A stretch of DNA of 64,000 nucleotides from Trametopsis cervina (Eukaryota; Basidiomycota; Agaricomycetes; Polyporales; Irpicaceae). A program made the position numbers and the translations under genes. Of the stretch, positions 20,201 to 34,083 are shown one piece after another. How positions within the stretch are numbered: the first letter of the stretch is position 1; each line of letters starts with the position of its first letter. Location: the NCBI GenBank assembly GCA_022385755.1, contig MU278365.1, forward strand, positions 536,717 to 600,716. The letters are read 5' to 3'. The notes below the pieces were generated by a model. It was not told the origin of the DNA, ran no database searches, and saw nothing but the letters and a program-made list of their open reading frames with translations.

Positions 20201-23200
20201 ATGAACCACGGAGCAATGATGGAGCAAACGAACAGCTCGCGTTACAGCATTATCAGTAACGACAATGCGTACCTCCGAGGTCAGTACTCAATAAACTCCC
20301 TCTACCTTTTCTGGCGTCGGTCATTCGAAGAGGGGTGCTATGCTGCTGGCAAGGGCCGATCCCGCCACGGTGCACGTCGCTCTGCGCCCGTACGACCACG
20401 CTCTGCTCTCAACCATAGGGTGGAAATATAGAAGCGCGCCTATCTAACAAACATGCAATCTTCTCTCATCGTCGCGTTGACGACATTACGTCGATCATGT
20501 TATTTTTCTCACCATCCATTATTGCGCGCACGCGTATCCCGCCTGCTATGATTCCTATTCTCATACCAATGTAAATGCTGATACTGACAATTTCTGATGT
20601 TCTGTTACTGCTCATTCCCCTCCCGGACGCGTTCTTCGCGCATGTCAACGCGTTTTCTTCGATGAATATCCTCCTACCCGGCTTCGACGGCATACAGACC
20701 ATGCAGCGCCCCTGGGAGTGACAGAAGCGTCCGGTTCACGTCCTGCCAATTACGATACCCGGCCTGGTGAAGGACCTTTTGGCGACCAACACGCGACGAC
20801 CTCCAATGCATCCAACGTCCGCCAGCGAGATCCAGGAGTGGTTCTTGCTGCTGAGGTCCCACCTGCATCCGTGCCGTTTTACCGCTTCTACCGCAAACCA
20901 GGCTGGTACAAATCGCGCAACTTCCTCATCTGTCAGGGCATCATCGCGCTGCTCGGCATTGCGCTTCTGTTCATCTTGCTGTTTGTGGTCGTGAAAGCGA
21001 TTGCACAGCATGTGGTGAACGTATCGGTCTTGAACGTAGATGCTGCCCAGATCATCGATCCAACGAATACGAGCTTTACTTTGTCGATGCAGGGAGTTGT
21101 GAGTGATATCCTTGCAGCAGCTCGTATGCGTTGTCATGTCTGCAATCAATATTTAGGTGACACATACTGGGGTAATCCCCGCAAAGATTGCGTTTACGGA
21201 GCCCGTGAACGTACGCAACTCTGTTCCTTTCGTTTGTAATGCTCCTAATACTCGTATAGGTCACTTGGAAGGTCAACGGTTCCTCGATTCCCCTCGGAAC
21301 TATCACGCTATCACCGCTCGAAGCGAAGCACAAACGGGCCACGATCAACCAAACCACCACTTTCGTGATCTCAGATGAGGCTGCGTTCGGGGAGTTCACG
21401 AAGACGATGATAACGCAACCGAATTTTACGTGGAACCTACACTCTGAGAACCTTAAAGTCAATGCGCTGAAGTTTCCCACAGCAAAGGGTATACATTTTG
21501 ACAAGGATGTTACGCTCAATGGCATCAATTCGTTCAATGGGCAGGCGAAGTTATTGGAATTCCAGGTGCGCCTGCTTATTCTGGAGTCGATCGAGACTGA
21601 ACTGATGCCTTCGAATAGCTTCCAAGCGATAATCCTAGTGGTGGTATCAACTTTGTAGCGACGACGGGATTGAACAATACGAGGTCAGTGCGAGCGCTAT
21701 AATGCATTTTATGGGAACATACGCTGGATGGATCATTTTGCCCCCCTACAGCCCGTTTGCGGTCGACTTGGGTACCGTTGTTTTCGACCTGTACTATAAC
21801 GACACTTTCCTTGGGTCTGGAACGGGAACGAATAGTAAGATCGTGAGTGCGGTCTTACTTAAACTCTAGCGGTTGACCATTTACTAACCGAAGTTTAGGC
21901 ACCTGGTCCCGTCAGCATTACTCTCGATGGTGTGCTTGTATTTCATAACGAGACAGACGAGCTTGTCTCGCTCTCGAAACTCTTCACCTCATACTTGAAC
22001 GGAGAAGAGTCCCCAGTTATCGCAACAGGCAGATCCGTCGTCTTACCGCCGAATAACAAGACCGTCTCTTGGCTCACCGAAGGTGTCACCGCCCTCAATC
22101 TTAACGTCCCGTTCCAGAACCCGGACGTTGATGGCCCACTGGGACCTATTAAGAGCATAACCATCGGTGATCTGGCATTGGTGTTCAATGAGGATCAGCC
22201 ATGGGCACCTCTTGCGACGACGCACAGTGCTCAGGCCTTCATGAGTAAGCCAAAACCAGTTCAGCGGCAGAATGGTCTGCGAAATTGACGTGGGCGTGCT
22301 CTGTTTCTAGAACTGCCTTTTGGCTTTGAGTTGGCTATAGCTGACATCCAAAATGCGTTCAACATCTCCCAGAATGGAACGACCGTGGCCGGTATCTCGA
22401 CTCCTCTCGGCTCTTCGACTTCGAATATCAAGGTGCTCAGCCCGATGGACACAGAGGGAACAATTGATATCGCCTTTGTCGACACAGCGCTGCAGATACC
22501 AGAGCCTTCGAGGGCTATTTTCTCGTCATTCAGTGAGTAACGACACGCTTTACTTTTGTTGTGCCAGAGCTGTCTCTACTCCGGCGAATGCCTCCACATT
22601 CGGGTCGACCCCGCGTTTTGAGGAGCACGTCGTCATTTCCATGTGAAATTCTCACTAGTTCGCTGATGCATGTGATTTCCCCCCTCGTAGCAAAGGACTT
22701 AACGGATTTAGCGTAAGCCATCGTCACTCCTCGTGCCTTTGGGTTTGTACAGCTTGCTGATCGCCTGTTGCCTCGTGGCCTTTCGTGTTCGTTAGTCAAA
22801 ATCAGTTCCAGCTTGTCGGACATGCGCGCGCTGTGGCAAATCTCTCCGTTGGCCAACTGACGTTGGACCCCATCAACTTCAATGTGACGAGCAAGCTTAA
22901 CGGCCTTCAAGGTCTTAAAGGAGATACTGTTATTCAGGGTGTTGACGTTGTCGGCGGCACGACAGAAGCCATTCTGCTCGCCATCAACGTCTCCATTTTC
23001 AATCCCAGTAATCTACGTTTGAGCACTGGAGACCTAAGTACGCTTTGCTCTCCGTTCTTTGGGAACTTGTTTGCTTACGCGGTTTCGTACTTCCGCAGGT
23101 CTACAGTTATTCCGAGGCTCCGGCCTTCTAGGCACTACACTCCTACCCAACTTAACGCTCGAAATGGGGAACAATTCGGTCCAAGCTCAAGGTTTCTTTG

Positions 23201-26200
23201 CGGCAAACGAAAGCCCGGAGGGCTCCCAGACCTTGAACGATTTCGTCGGAAGTAAAGGTTAGTGGCCAATGTTGTGCCTGATACCCGCCTCGGGACGAAT
23301 GCTGATATATTGTCAGATGTCAATGTGAACATAAACGGGTATGGGCAAAGCACGAATATCACTTCACTGAGCGAAGCCTTCCAATCGTTATCCCTCCAAG
23401 CCGTCTTGCCTGGGCTTACCTCTCAGCTATTGGCGAGGACTTCGTTGGAAGGTAATTGACACTCTGGCCGCGTGATGTATTCTCTGTTCATATTCCCTTT
23501 AGTGCTCAACACTACTGGACATGGTAACAACCTGGCGCATGTGACAGTCGACCTGGTAAATCCGTTCACCGCAGGGCTCACGATTACCCAGGTGCAATCC
23601 AATGTGTCGTCGCACGGGATTCACCTAGGCTCAATCGACCAGGCCGTTGCCTTCCCTGCTTCCGGGCACAAGACCACAACTTCCCCGAATTTCAACCTTG
23701 ATCTGAATATGGACCCTTCGGATCTGTTCACGGTGACCAGAAGGCTCGCGGTGCTTGCAGGCTTGGATACTGCGCAATTAGACGGTATCGTTGCACTCGG
23801 CGGATATCAGTATGTTGCATCTACGGACGACGACGACAAACCGGCCCCTTTTACAGCATCGGCGAACTCGACAATAGCCGGCCATGGGACGTCGACTCAG
23901 ACGAGAAGAGACACAAACATCTATACGGGTTTCAATTTCCCTGACTTCATTGACAAGGCGTTTAGGCAGCTGAGAGCGGACGTGCAGCTCTCTTCTCTCG
24001 TGAATATTGGTACAGCAAGAATCCGTACCCCTCAAAGCGCATAATACTAATAACCTGTGTAGGTGATTATAGCACAAAGCTGGTATACACACAAGCCGAT
24101 GTTCCCGTTGCCACGGACGAGAGTTTGCATTTACTGCTCCCCATTTTGGCACAGCCGATCGTGCAGAAAATAGTCACACAGTCAGAGTTAGGGTATGCGT
24201 CCGATGTCGTCTGCCTTGATGCTCTGTTGACCTTGATTGCAGTATCTCGACCGTATTAATCTCGAATCCTCAAGAGAACACCTTCAGTGAGTAGAATAAA
24301 ATTATCCCTCGGCTTCTCTCACATGCCTTGCCAGGCGCAAAGCTCTCCGGTAATATCACAAACGCGGGTCCATGTAAGTATGAAAGGTTTGAGGGATGGA
24401 CAGCATGCTAAAGACTCGGTTGCTCAGTCGACGCCAAAATCAGCTTCGGGTCCGGTCTGACTATCTCATGGTTGGGAAAGCCGCTCGGATCTATCAAGAT
24501 GCCTGAGGTGAACCTGGTTGCAGACGAGGGAGCTCAATTGGATATTACTGCGGACTTCGTGGTGGCAGACGTCGATCATTTGACCAATTTTACACGCACT
24601 CTCGTCACCGCTGAGACGTTCGAGTGGGACATTGAGGGCGAGGCTCTAACTGTGTCGGCTTTAGGTAAGTGCTTTCATATTCCATAATTCGAGCGAGTCC
24701 TTTACTATTGCGCTCAGGCATCGACGTGTCTAATATAACGTTGACAACAAAGACGGTATCGTTGCTGGGAATGAACAATCTGAAGAACGGAGTCGTCATC
24801 AATACGTTCGATTTGCCGGCGAATGACCCAGCAGGAGGTATTCACCTGACCTTGGACACTGCTGTTACGAATGTGAGGCTATCTTCTATGATTGATTGGC
24901 GGTGATCCCTGACCTTCAGCTCTCAGCCTTCCCAAATTGGCATTGAGCTTAGCACTATAGGTTTCCAGAACTTCTTCCAGTCAACCCATATAGGTCCCGC
25001 CACGTCTCAAAGCGGCTTCACTCTTGCTGCGCAGTCGACTATATCCCTTCCTCTCGTTGGCCGCCTTATTCCTCAAACGGATGCTCAAGGTCTGGCGGAT
25101 GTTTCCACAATATTCAACTCGTTCGTTCATGGCAAGGACAGCAACATCACTGTCGTTGGCGACAGTGCAGGTCCGAGTGAGGTTACCTGGTTGAACGAAG
25201 GGATCAAGAGCCTACAAATCGACGCCGTACTCCCAAACCGAGGCAAACTCGATCTCATCAAGTCTGTCACCTTGAACGAACTCAGTCTAATGTTCTCTAC
25301 TGGGGATGCGTATGATCCGCCCACTGGTTCGGACGATACTACCGCAGCTTTCACGATTCCTTTCGCCTTCCCTATCGATATCGTCGCTCTCGAGCAGAAC
25401 ATCACGGCAGGATACAAAGGCACCCAGTTTGCGGTACTGCGGATACCCAAGGGTCCTAGCAAGACCGACGTTGAAACGCGCATCATCCACCTCACCTTCA
25501 ACAATACGCCCTTTGCCGTGTTTGACGATGCTCATTCCGTGTTTCAACAGTTTTTAGCGGACACCACGCTTAACTCTGAGGAGACATTCGCTTTAGGCGG
25601 CGTTGCGAACACTGATGCACAAACGGCCATAGGGCTAGTTAGTCTGACAGATATCGACTTCAGTGTGCAGACGACTATAGCTGGTTTGCAAGGGCTTAAT
25701 GCGAGGCCGACTACGATATCGCACTTGGATGTGAACCATGGATTTGCGGACTTCTTACTCATCACGGTGACGACGGAGATATTCAACCCGAGGTTTGCCT
25801 TGCGATTTTTCATATTCATCATCTCTCTGAGACAACCTTCTCCAGCAACATCACTATTGGGACGGGGGATGTCAGTTTCGGGTTACAGTTTGAGTGAGTA
25901 AGATGTACCGGCTGGTATCTTGCCGTTCTCATCGTCTTCCAGGGACACCACAATCGGAGCGGCCATCATTGTACGTAAACAAACTCGTCGGAGCACGCGC
26001 CCGCTGAAAACGTTTGTAGAACAATGCCATCATCGTACCCGGTAGCTCAAACTACTCCACGAGTGCGTTCCAACCTTGCAGCTTCGTTCACAATATTCGT
26101 ACACATTGACTTGTGCTCCCAACAGACGTACAATACCGGCCACAAGGCTCAGCTATAGCTGTTGGCGCGCAGCTCCTCGAGAACTTCCTTCAGGGAATTG

Positions 26201-29200
26201 ATTCCTCAACAACGATAATTGGGACTAGCGACCCTACTCCCATTGATTCTCTGAAGGTGGCTCTTGCGGAAATTAGACTCAACGATGTGGTTATTCCCGC
26301 TATCCACCAAAACCTGATATCAAGCGCCTCTTTGACTTTCCCCACAGACATCGTTCAGACTGGGATTGCTCAGGCCACATTCACACTCGGAAATCCCTTC
26401 ACGGCAAGTATAAACCTACAGGAAGTCACGGCTGGGGTGACATTCGCAGGAATCTCGCTTGGGAGTATTGATCACCAAGCACTATCTTTCCATGTGGACG
26501 GACATAGCAACGCCTCCTCGCAGTCCCTGCCGTTCCATTTCAACCTTCAGCCCGAAGTGATCATCGACCTGCTCCTCACCAGGAGTCAACAGAAGGGCGT
26601 AAATCTTGGTCCACTACCAGACTTATTCCAGATCGTCACAAGGGGCCCTGTCACGCAAACCAATGTACGTATACCTCCAATGTATGTTTTGAAAAGTCCG
26701 AAACGTTGCTCCTCGCATAGATAAAAACTTCAGTTGACCCCAACAGCCCTTCATGTGTCAGGTAACGTAGTGTCATCTCGCTCTTGTCACATGTTTGTAA
26801 CGCTCGGATCGTAGCGGTCATCAATTCGACGTCAATGACGCGATCTTGGATGCGTTAGCCGGTTTGCAGGTTAACATGGCTGTCGACAGCTCGTTATCTT
26901 TAGACGACTGTGAGTGTGCGCTGTGCTAATGATAGCGTTTCATCTATACTGACTGGTTTTGCAGACGCATTGGACTTGTCATTCAACCAGTCGAATGTTC
27001 CCGCTATCGTGAGCTTTCATGACACTCTGACTTGGTAAACGCTTACGCAAAGCCATCCAGACCGATAAAACCGCCCTGTACCTTATTGGCGCGGTTGCAC
27101 CTCCGATCGTCCAATCTCTCGTGGATGGATCATCTTTGACGTTTACAGAAGCAAATCTCATGTAAGGCTATGAAAATTGCCCCTCTCAATTCCCGCCTCG
27201 TTTAACAATTAACGTTTAGCAACCTCTCCAACGACGGGTTCGACGTGTCGCTAGTTGGTTCCCTTATCAATATAGGACCACTGGATGCAGCGATAAGCTT
27301 TGTCAAACCAGTCACGTACGTATCCTGAACTGCAGTCCTTTAAATCGAACCACTTATCTTCTGCGTCCTTATGTCCAGCGTGTCATGGGAGGGCCAAGAG
27401 ATCGCTACCATTGCTTTACCTGATGGTATGTTGGTGACTGGTGGCGAGTGATATGGACACTAATGCTATTCTATCTAAGCTTGCGCCGCGGCGAATGATG
27501 GTATTCCTGACTATCGTCCAACCGGCCATTTGACTATTACAGACCAGAATGCGTAAGCGCGGCCCCCATGATTCGCAGAGAATCTTAACTAACCCGCTTC
27601 TAGATTCACGCAGTTTGCGACCTTCTTGCTGCATAACCCGAGTTTCACTTGGGTAATCTCCACCGACAGTTTGCGCGTTACGGCTCTGGGCACCATCTTC
27701 GACAACGTCTCTCTTACGAAGAACGTCACTTTGAAGGCATTTAACGGTCTCCCGGGCGTTACTATCAGCAACTTCCAGCTTCCGAGCGATGACCCCTCAG
27801 GCGGCATACATATTGAGACAGATTCTGACATCCCGTCTCCCGCGCGTACGTTTGCCACTTGAGTCATAGGTATCATGGAGACTAAGCAGATATCAGAACT
27901 CGGCATCGACCTAGGCACGGTCACCTTCAATGCATTCTTCGGCGACGTGTTGATTGGTCCACTATCTGGGCAAAACTTGACACTCTCGCCACTGTCGACC
28001 GTCAAGGAGCACCTGTCAGGCCGTATCGTCCCACAATCCGGGTCTGACCTCGATACCATCGGCACTTTATTCTCCCACTACTTGGCCGGCGACAACCAAA
28101 CTCTGACTGTCGTCGGAGAGTCCGTGGATCCTGGTTCCGGAAACGTAGCGTGGTTGAGCACTGCATTCAAAACCCTCACATTGTCGGTCATCTTGCCTGG
28201 CCAGAAATTCGCAGTAAGAGGACTATACGTGAGCATTCGAAGATATTTCGCTCATGCTATACCTAGGTCATCCAATCTATCACCATTAATGACCTCGAAG
28301 TCAATATCACGAGTCAAGATGAAGCTTTTGCTCCAGTGACCAGCTCGCAGAGTACTCTTGCGACATACAAGAATCCCTTCGGTTTCTCGCTGCAGGTTGT
28401 TGAGTCAGGGGAAAACATAACGTTGACCCGCGGTGGTTCGGATGTTGCTGCTGTAAGTCGACTTACTTGTCGCTGGTGCTTGTTCTCATCTTATTGGCTC
28501 GCAGCTCAACTTGCCAATGGCCGATGCGAATGGTGGTGTGTCTACCGGAAATATCGCCGACCTGGCACTGTCGTTTACGAACCAACGGCTGGTGGCCGTG
28601 GACAACGGAGCCTTTGAATCATTCTTCGCCGCGGTCACAGATACGGGATCCGTCGAGTTTGGCCTCAGAGGTACCGCGAACGTTGTTGCGAAGACAACTA
28701 TTGGCAACGTCCCTATCTCCGGCATCCCCTTTGACGTACCTTCAACTCTCAAAGGCATTAACCAGTTTGGAGGTACAGCGCAGCTCAGCAACGTTAGCAT
28801 CGCTGGAAGTGGTGGAAATGGAGGCAACCAATACATCAAATCGCCATTGACGACGAAGCTGCAGAACCCGTCCAATATTTCCTTGCAGACGAACGGCATT
28901 GCGCTGCCCGTCCACTACAAGGGAGTTCAGCTTGGGAGGGCTGCTATTGATGTGAGTAGCTAGTTATCGCCGTTGTCGCCACGATGCTAAAACTTTGTAG
29001 CCATTCATCCTTGTTCCCGGAGAGAATACCGTTCCCACCATCTTTGAGTACATGCCCGACAACGCAAATGATACGACCGCTCAGGCGTTCGTGACGGAAT
29101 TCATAACCACAGGCGATACTATCGACCTCACTATTCAGGGCGATGGCCAGAGCTCTCCATATGCGTCCTTGGATCAAGCTCTGGAAGGCGTGACGATCTC

Positions 29201-29986
29201 TACGAGTTTGACTGGCCTGAACTTCCCCAACCTCATCACCCATATCAACGTTTACATTACAGCCGACACGTTACTTGAGTAAGTCTGCCAGCCATAATCA
29301 TAGATTACCGCTGGCTAACACTTCGCTTCAGCAATATGGTCACCGCGGACTTCGACGTCTCCAACCCGCTGGACGCCGACCTAGACATCAAATTTGTTCA
29401 GTCCGAGCAAAGTGTTAATGGGAAGGTTTACGCACGGTTCGATCAGGCCTTCGATAACTTCGTTGTCCCCGCGAAGGGCACTGCAAACAGCGGCAAATTC
29501 GGGAACGTCCTCCTTCCTCAAGGGGCTCTAGCATCTCTCGCGATCATCCCACTAGGGTTCCTCGACGTTGTCGCTGCGCAGACTGTGCAGGTCGGCGTCG
29601 GCGGGTATGAGATCCCATGGATGAAGCTCGTGCAGGACCACGTACCGACCACGTACGGGTTGGCCGCATCCATCTCGGAGATGCAGGCAGCCGCAAGCAG
29701 TATCAGTGCGTCGCGAGCCGGGCATACTCTCTTCTCTGGTGTGCCAGAAGCGACAAGTTTGGTGTCTGGTGTCGTATCGGACGCTACCTCGGTCGCTTCT
29801 GCGGTTGAATCTGCGGCCACAAGTGCAGTCGCAGACCTCACGTCGAAAGCTGGGTCTGTAATCAACGATGTGACGAGCGACATACTACACCCTCTCGCTG
29901 CTCCGACACCCTCCCCTACGCCTGCACCGACGTCTGATGCTATACCATCTGAGCCAGCTCTTCCTAATCTTCTTTCTCTAGTATGA
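20201..29986 (+). CDS. Giant single-pass membrane protein with three DUF3712/LEA-like modules
   Basis: About 30 small exons encode one protein of roughly 2,300-2,500 residues. I place the start at ATG 20201: exon 1 ends CTC CGA G at 20279, and a 417-nt intron joins to GAC CAT at 20698 in frame. This start is less certain than the rest. A short cytosolic tail ends FYRKPGWYKSRNF. One membrane helix follows (LICQGIIALLGIALLFILLF). The remainder is non-cytosolic beta-rich sequence with many N-x-S/T sites. The same block occurs three times, marked by PSDNPSGGINF (about 21,620), PANDPAGGIHL (about 24,815) and PSDDPSGGIHI (about 27,780). Each block continues with a conserved LEA-like series (for example ADVNVNI, TVVG, VTWLNEG, LNPF). 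The C-terminus is an Ala/Ser/Pro tail ending LLSLV. This is the DUF3712 family. As I recall, the yeast vacuolar autophagy-termination protein Tag1 belongs to it, which suggests a vacuolar or endomembrane lumenal role (inference). Confidence 0.85.
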
Positions 29987-30973
29987 ACTAATGCACGCTG
30001 ACGGACACGATCTTCTCTGTGCCTTGTTTACCGAACGATACATAATGCTCTATAATTGTACATTCTTGTTGACTGTCCATTATTGTTTTTATGTCCATAC
30101 CCATGTCGCTGTTGATACGAAGTTGCCAGAAAATTGTGTATCCATGAACACGTTGTATCCCTTTATCTGTCGCCAGCTGGAAGACCAACAGTACTGATCG
30201 TTTCAGTCGTGTTTGAAGGCGGCGCTTGATGTGTCTAAACGCCACAACGTCGGCGTCTACAACTTTGCCTTTCACCTCCAGCGTGGATCACCGACCGAAC
30301 TTCACAAGCAAGCAAGGGGAGTTTATAGCTCGAGTGTGATCCATGCTTTCACAGATACACAGACGAATAGTAAGACTGTTGCATATCAGACTGACATGAC
30401 CTGCAGCCCGCCATCCTCACTAGCGACGTGCATAAACCGCACTCAGCGATGTCTTTCCAGGCGCATCCTGCGTCCTTGCACAGCTTCTGACAAACTCGTA
30501 GGCGTCATCGTGAATCCCTATGCCATGCGTCGAGCGCGTGCAACACTCCAACCCAATAGTCGTGCTTAGGCGCGGCTCACGCACCGAACTAGCACCCACT
30601 GATACTGCAGCGCGATCTTCATGCATACAGTCGACACGGCGTCCAGCACGACCTCGGCCGCACTGAATCAAGACCAGGAAGACTTCAATGGACGATCTTG
30701 GAGGATGATCACTGGCCGTATGCTCTTACTCTCCGGTGTTCAACACGCACGCGCTTGTTTGCCTGCTGTTATACTGCCGCTTAACGCGAGGTACAAGGAT
30801 CCCTCGAGGCAGCCGGGATTCCGGAATGAAAGCCACGAGCTGCGTTAATAGCTTTCCTCACGTATATTCTCTCTAAACTCTCCTTCACCTTCTCACCTTC
30901 CCACCACTTTCATACCTTCGCCACCCTCTAGATACTTTGGGCTTAGCCACAGGCTCAAACTCCCGAGTAAGGC
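29987..30973. other. Spacer and promoter of the following gene
   Basis: Nearly 1 kb with no supported gene. The last 120 bases are pyrimidine-rich (TTCCTCACG...CTCTCCTTCACCTTCTCACC) and look like the leader of the gene at 30974. Confidence 0.45.
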
Positions 30974-33816
30974 ATGTTGAGGTCACTCAGTCGCATATTT
31001 CAGGGCACGCCCACAAATTCGGATGCGGAACTTCCTCCAGCTCTTTCTTCGCACTCTCAAAAGGAGTCTCCACACACTGCGAGTATACGCAACGACGAGG
31101 ACCACGAGAACGGGATTGGAACTAAACCGCTGCCTTTGCAGCCCCATTCCCTAGCCCGAACGGCATCCTTTCCCTCCTCACTTACGCTCGATAGAGCTCG
31201 TAATGGACCCTCTCATGTCTCGTGGATCACAGGCACAAACACACCTTCAGCAACAGGCAGCGGCTCTCCTTCCCTCGCGCCGTCACCCATCCGCCCCTTT
31301 ACACGATCAAATGCGTCTCTCGATGGTTCGACGGGCAGGTCACCTAACACAGCCCCGAGTCAGATCGATATAAATGGGACCCCTATCCTCCGAGACGGGA
31401 TATGGCGCTTCCCGCCTGCGGTGGCGAACGCCGTGCTCGGGCCTGGTGGAGGTGGTGGAACGGACGGGAGCTCGAGCTATAGGATCAGCGGCGGGCGTAT
31501 GAGCTCTGATGGGGGATCTGTTCACCTGCAGAGCGTGTATCTCAGTGATACGGATACCAATAGTCTTGTGAGTTCCGCGGGCGAAGCAGCAGGCGGGGGT
31601 GTACTTGGGGGCACCACTTCAAGGCCACTCTCTCGTATCGATGAATCGGGGCAGAGCCCGAATGAGAGTGTTCCGGGCACAGACAAAACTAATGACACTG
31701 GTCAGTATCTCCCTCTACCGTAATCAAAGTATAGAAGTGATCGTGTGGTCTACTAGCCGTCCCACCAACGCCTACTTCGTGCACGCCAGCCACCCCAACG
31801 CCTACTCAGCCACCTATCACACCTTCTTCAAACCCTTTCGCCACGCCTAACCAAACTCCAACGACTTTGCAACCACAGGCGTTCTTGACTCGACCACTCA
31901 AAAGGTCCATCTCTCGGGACTCTACAAGCACGACGACAGGTACCTTCTTGACGCCTACGTCTGCTATTCCGCCATCGCTGCTGTCGACCACTGCCTCACA
32001 AACGCACGCGCACGGTCATAGTCCCATCCCTCATTCTCCGGTGTCCGCGAGCACACCGACAGCCAACTTATCGTCTTCTGTTCTCCCAAACAATAACTAT
32101 CGGATTGTGCACGGAAATGGGACCCACGGCGTGCCCGGTGCGACTGCGCCCACAATCCCTCCGGTGGACGTCCGCCCCTCGTTCTCCAATTCACTTCCTC
32201 TTTCAGTTCCTTACCCAATAAGTACTCGACGAACCTACCTTGCTGCACCGCCATCGCTCCCTACGGTGCTCGGCTCACCTACTCCTCGCACACAACCTCT
32301 CCCCGCGCTGTCCACAGGCCCTACCGGCCTTGATGTGAACTATCACACACATGTGAGCACCATCTACGAACAGGCCGACTCGGTGATGCAGAGAGATTCC
32401 GTGGCGACGGGGCGGTGGAGGGATTCCGGGAAGTCGGTCAGTTTTGTAACGGCGCCGTCCGTCCATTTCTCGGAGCCGGGAGACGAGAATGAAGAGGAAG
32501 AGGAAGAGGATGATGTTGGTCAGTACCAGCATGAGGGCTCGGAGCGTGATAATGGATCGTCGTCGTTTGAAGAGATCAGACCCCCTGAACAAGACGAATA
32601 TCTTGCGTACCTTGCCCAGCACAAAACCGCTTACGGGGAGCGAGACGTTGGCGATGGCGAAGAAGGGAGCGGTTATCCTGGCGACTCGAGGTCGCACATG
32701 AGTTTGCCCGAAGGATATTGCGACATGGAGCCCGCACCACCAAGTTCTACTGCTGTGGAACACCAAATACAGAATGCCCCCTCGCATATATCGCGCACAG
32801 CATCGTGGACGTCGACCTTCTTATACGAGGGCACGGGCCGCTCTGCCGCTGGCCACCACTACTCCCAAGATACTGCTGTAATGCCCGGTGAAGAGAGCAG
32901 AAACAAGTACGCGTTCGATGGATCCGAGGCCGGATATCCGCCACGCTCGAATGGGTCCATACTGGAAACAATATCGAGACATTCGATTGCCTCGGGCGAG
33001 GCGGCCTCGGACGTGACCATGGTGGAACGCGCCATCGACAGAAGGTGGTTCCAGGCGCGGGAAGTCTCATGGGGCTCCTTCAGATCGTTCCGAGATAGCA
33101 TCTACCTTGTCACTCATGGGCGAAAACGTCAGACGGATGAAAAGATGAAAGACCTTGAGTCAGGCATAGGCGATGACGCCGGGGACGGGTGGAGACACGG
33201 GAGAAGGGGCGGGGCCGACTCGGAGAGGACTCCTCCGTCCGCGGCTTGCATCCTTTTCTTCCTTGGATTTATCGCACCCTGGTGCTGGCTTATCGGCGGG
33301 TGGTATCTCTCCGCTCGGAACGGCGGTGTTAAAGAAAGCGAGAGCCAGCTCTCCCTGAGTACGACGGATCGAGAAGCCGGAGAGTGGCCTCGAAGAACCA
33401 TCGCTCCCAGGAAACAAAGGAAGCCGACGAAACAACAGGACGAAGAAAGCTCTGGGTGGAAGAGCAGAGTGCGAGCGTGGAGAGCTCTGGGCAGAGGCGG
33501 GCAGTCGAAACCAGCTACGACCCACAACGGTCACGTGGACACGGGACACACGGAGGATGCAGAGACCACACCCATGTCACCCGCTGATGGGCCCGACAGC
33601 CATGCATCGATGAACGCACTATACTCCTTCCACCTATCGCCAACCGGAAGCGTTGTTCGTACCAAGAACATGGCACTGGATAGTGGCAATGAAAAAGTCG
33701 TTCATGCGCCGGTCAAGGTCGATCGTTGGGTGTATCGATGTCGGGTCGGATCAGTCATAACAGGTCTCGCTCTGGTCATAGTCATAGTAGCTGTTGTAGT
33801 CTATGAGACTCGGTAA
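30974..33816 (+). CDS. Ser/Thr/Pro-rich protein with two C-terminal membrane segments, unknown
   Basis: Begins MLRSLSRIFQGTPTNSDAE at 30974. One intron at about 31701-31757 (ACT G/GTCAGT ... CTACTAG/CC) joins NDT to AVPPTPTSCTP. The long middle is low-complexity, with Thr/Pro, an acidic run (ENEEEEEEDD) and Ser-rich stretches. The ordered part is at the C-terminus. A helix IDRRWFQAREVSWGSFRSFRD is followed by a hydrophobic segment FFLGFIAPWCWLIGGWYLS. A Lys/Arg-rich loop and a final membrane anchor (VGSVITGLALVIVIVAVVVY) lead to ETR. Length is about 870 residues. The Trp-rich PWCWLIGGW segment next to a terminal anchor looks like a conserved basidiomycete family of unknown function. I do not recognise a named homologue. 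The large tail is probably cytosolic. Confidence 0.8.
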
Positions 33817-34083
33817 TAGCAAGTATGTACATATCTATTTATTTATTCAAGGGACGGTTGCATATATACTAGGTGGAAAGTGGACGCTTGCTAGATTAAC
33901 ACAGCGGTTGGGCAACACTAGTCATGATCCAACCATGGCATTGCAAGCAATACAGATATACAGATACAGCGATGATTAGCAATAATGAACAATGATGAAA
34001 AAAGACCCAAACGAGTTACAGGCATCAGATACGACCAACAAACTAAGAATGGCTGCGACAGTCCAGTGTTTTGAGTAAGGTTA

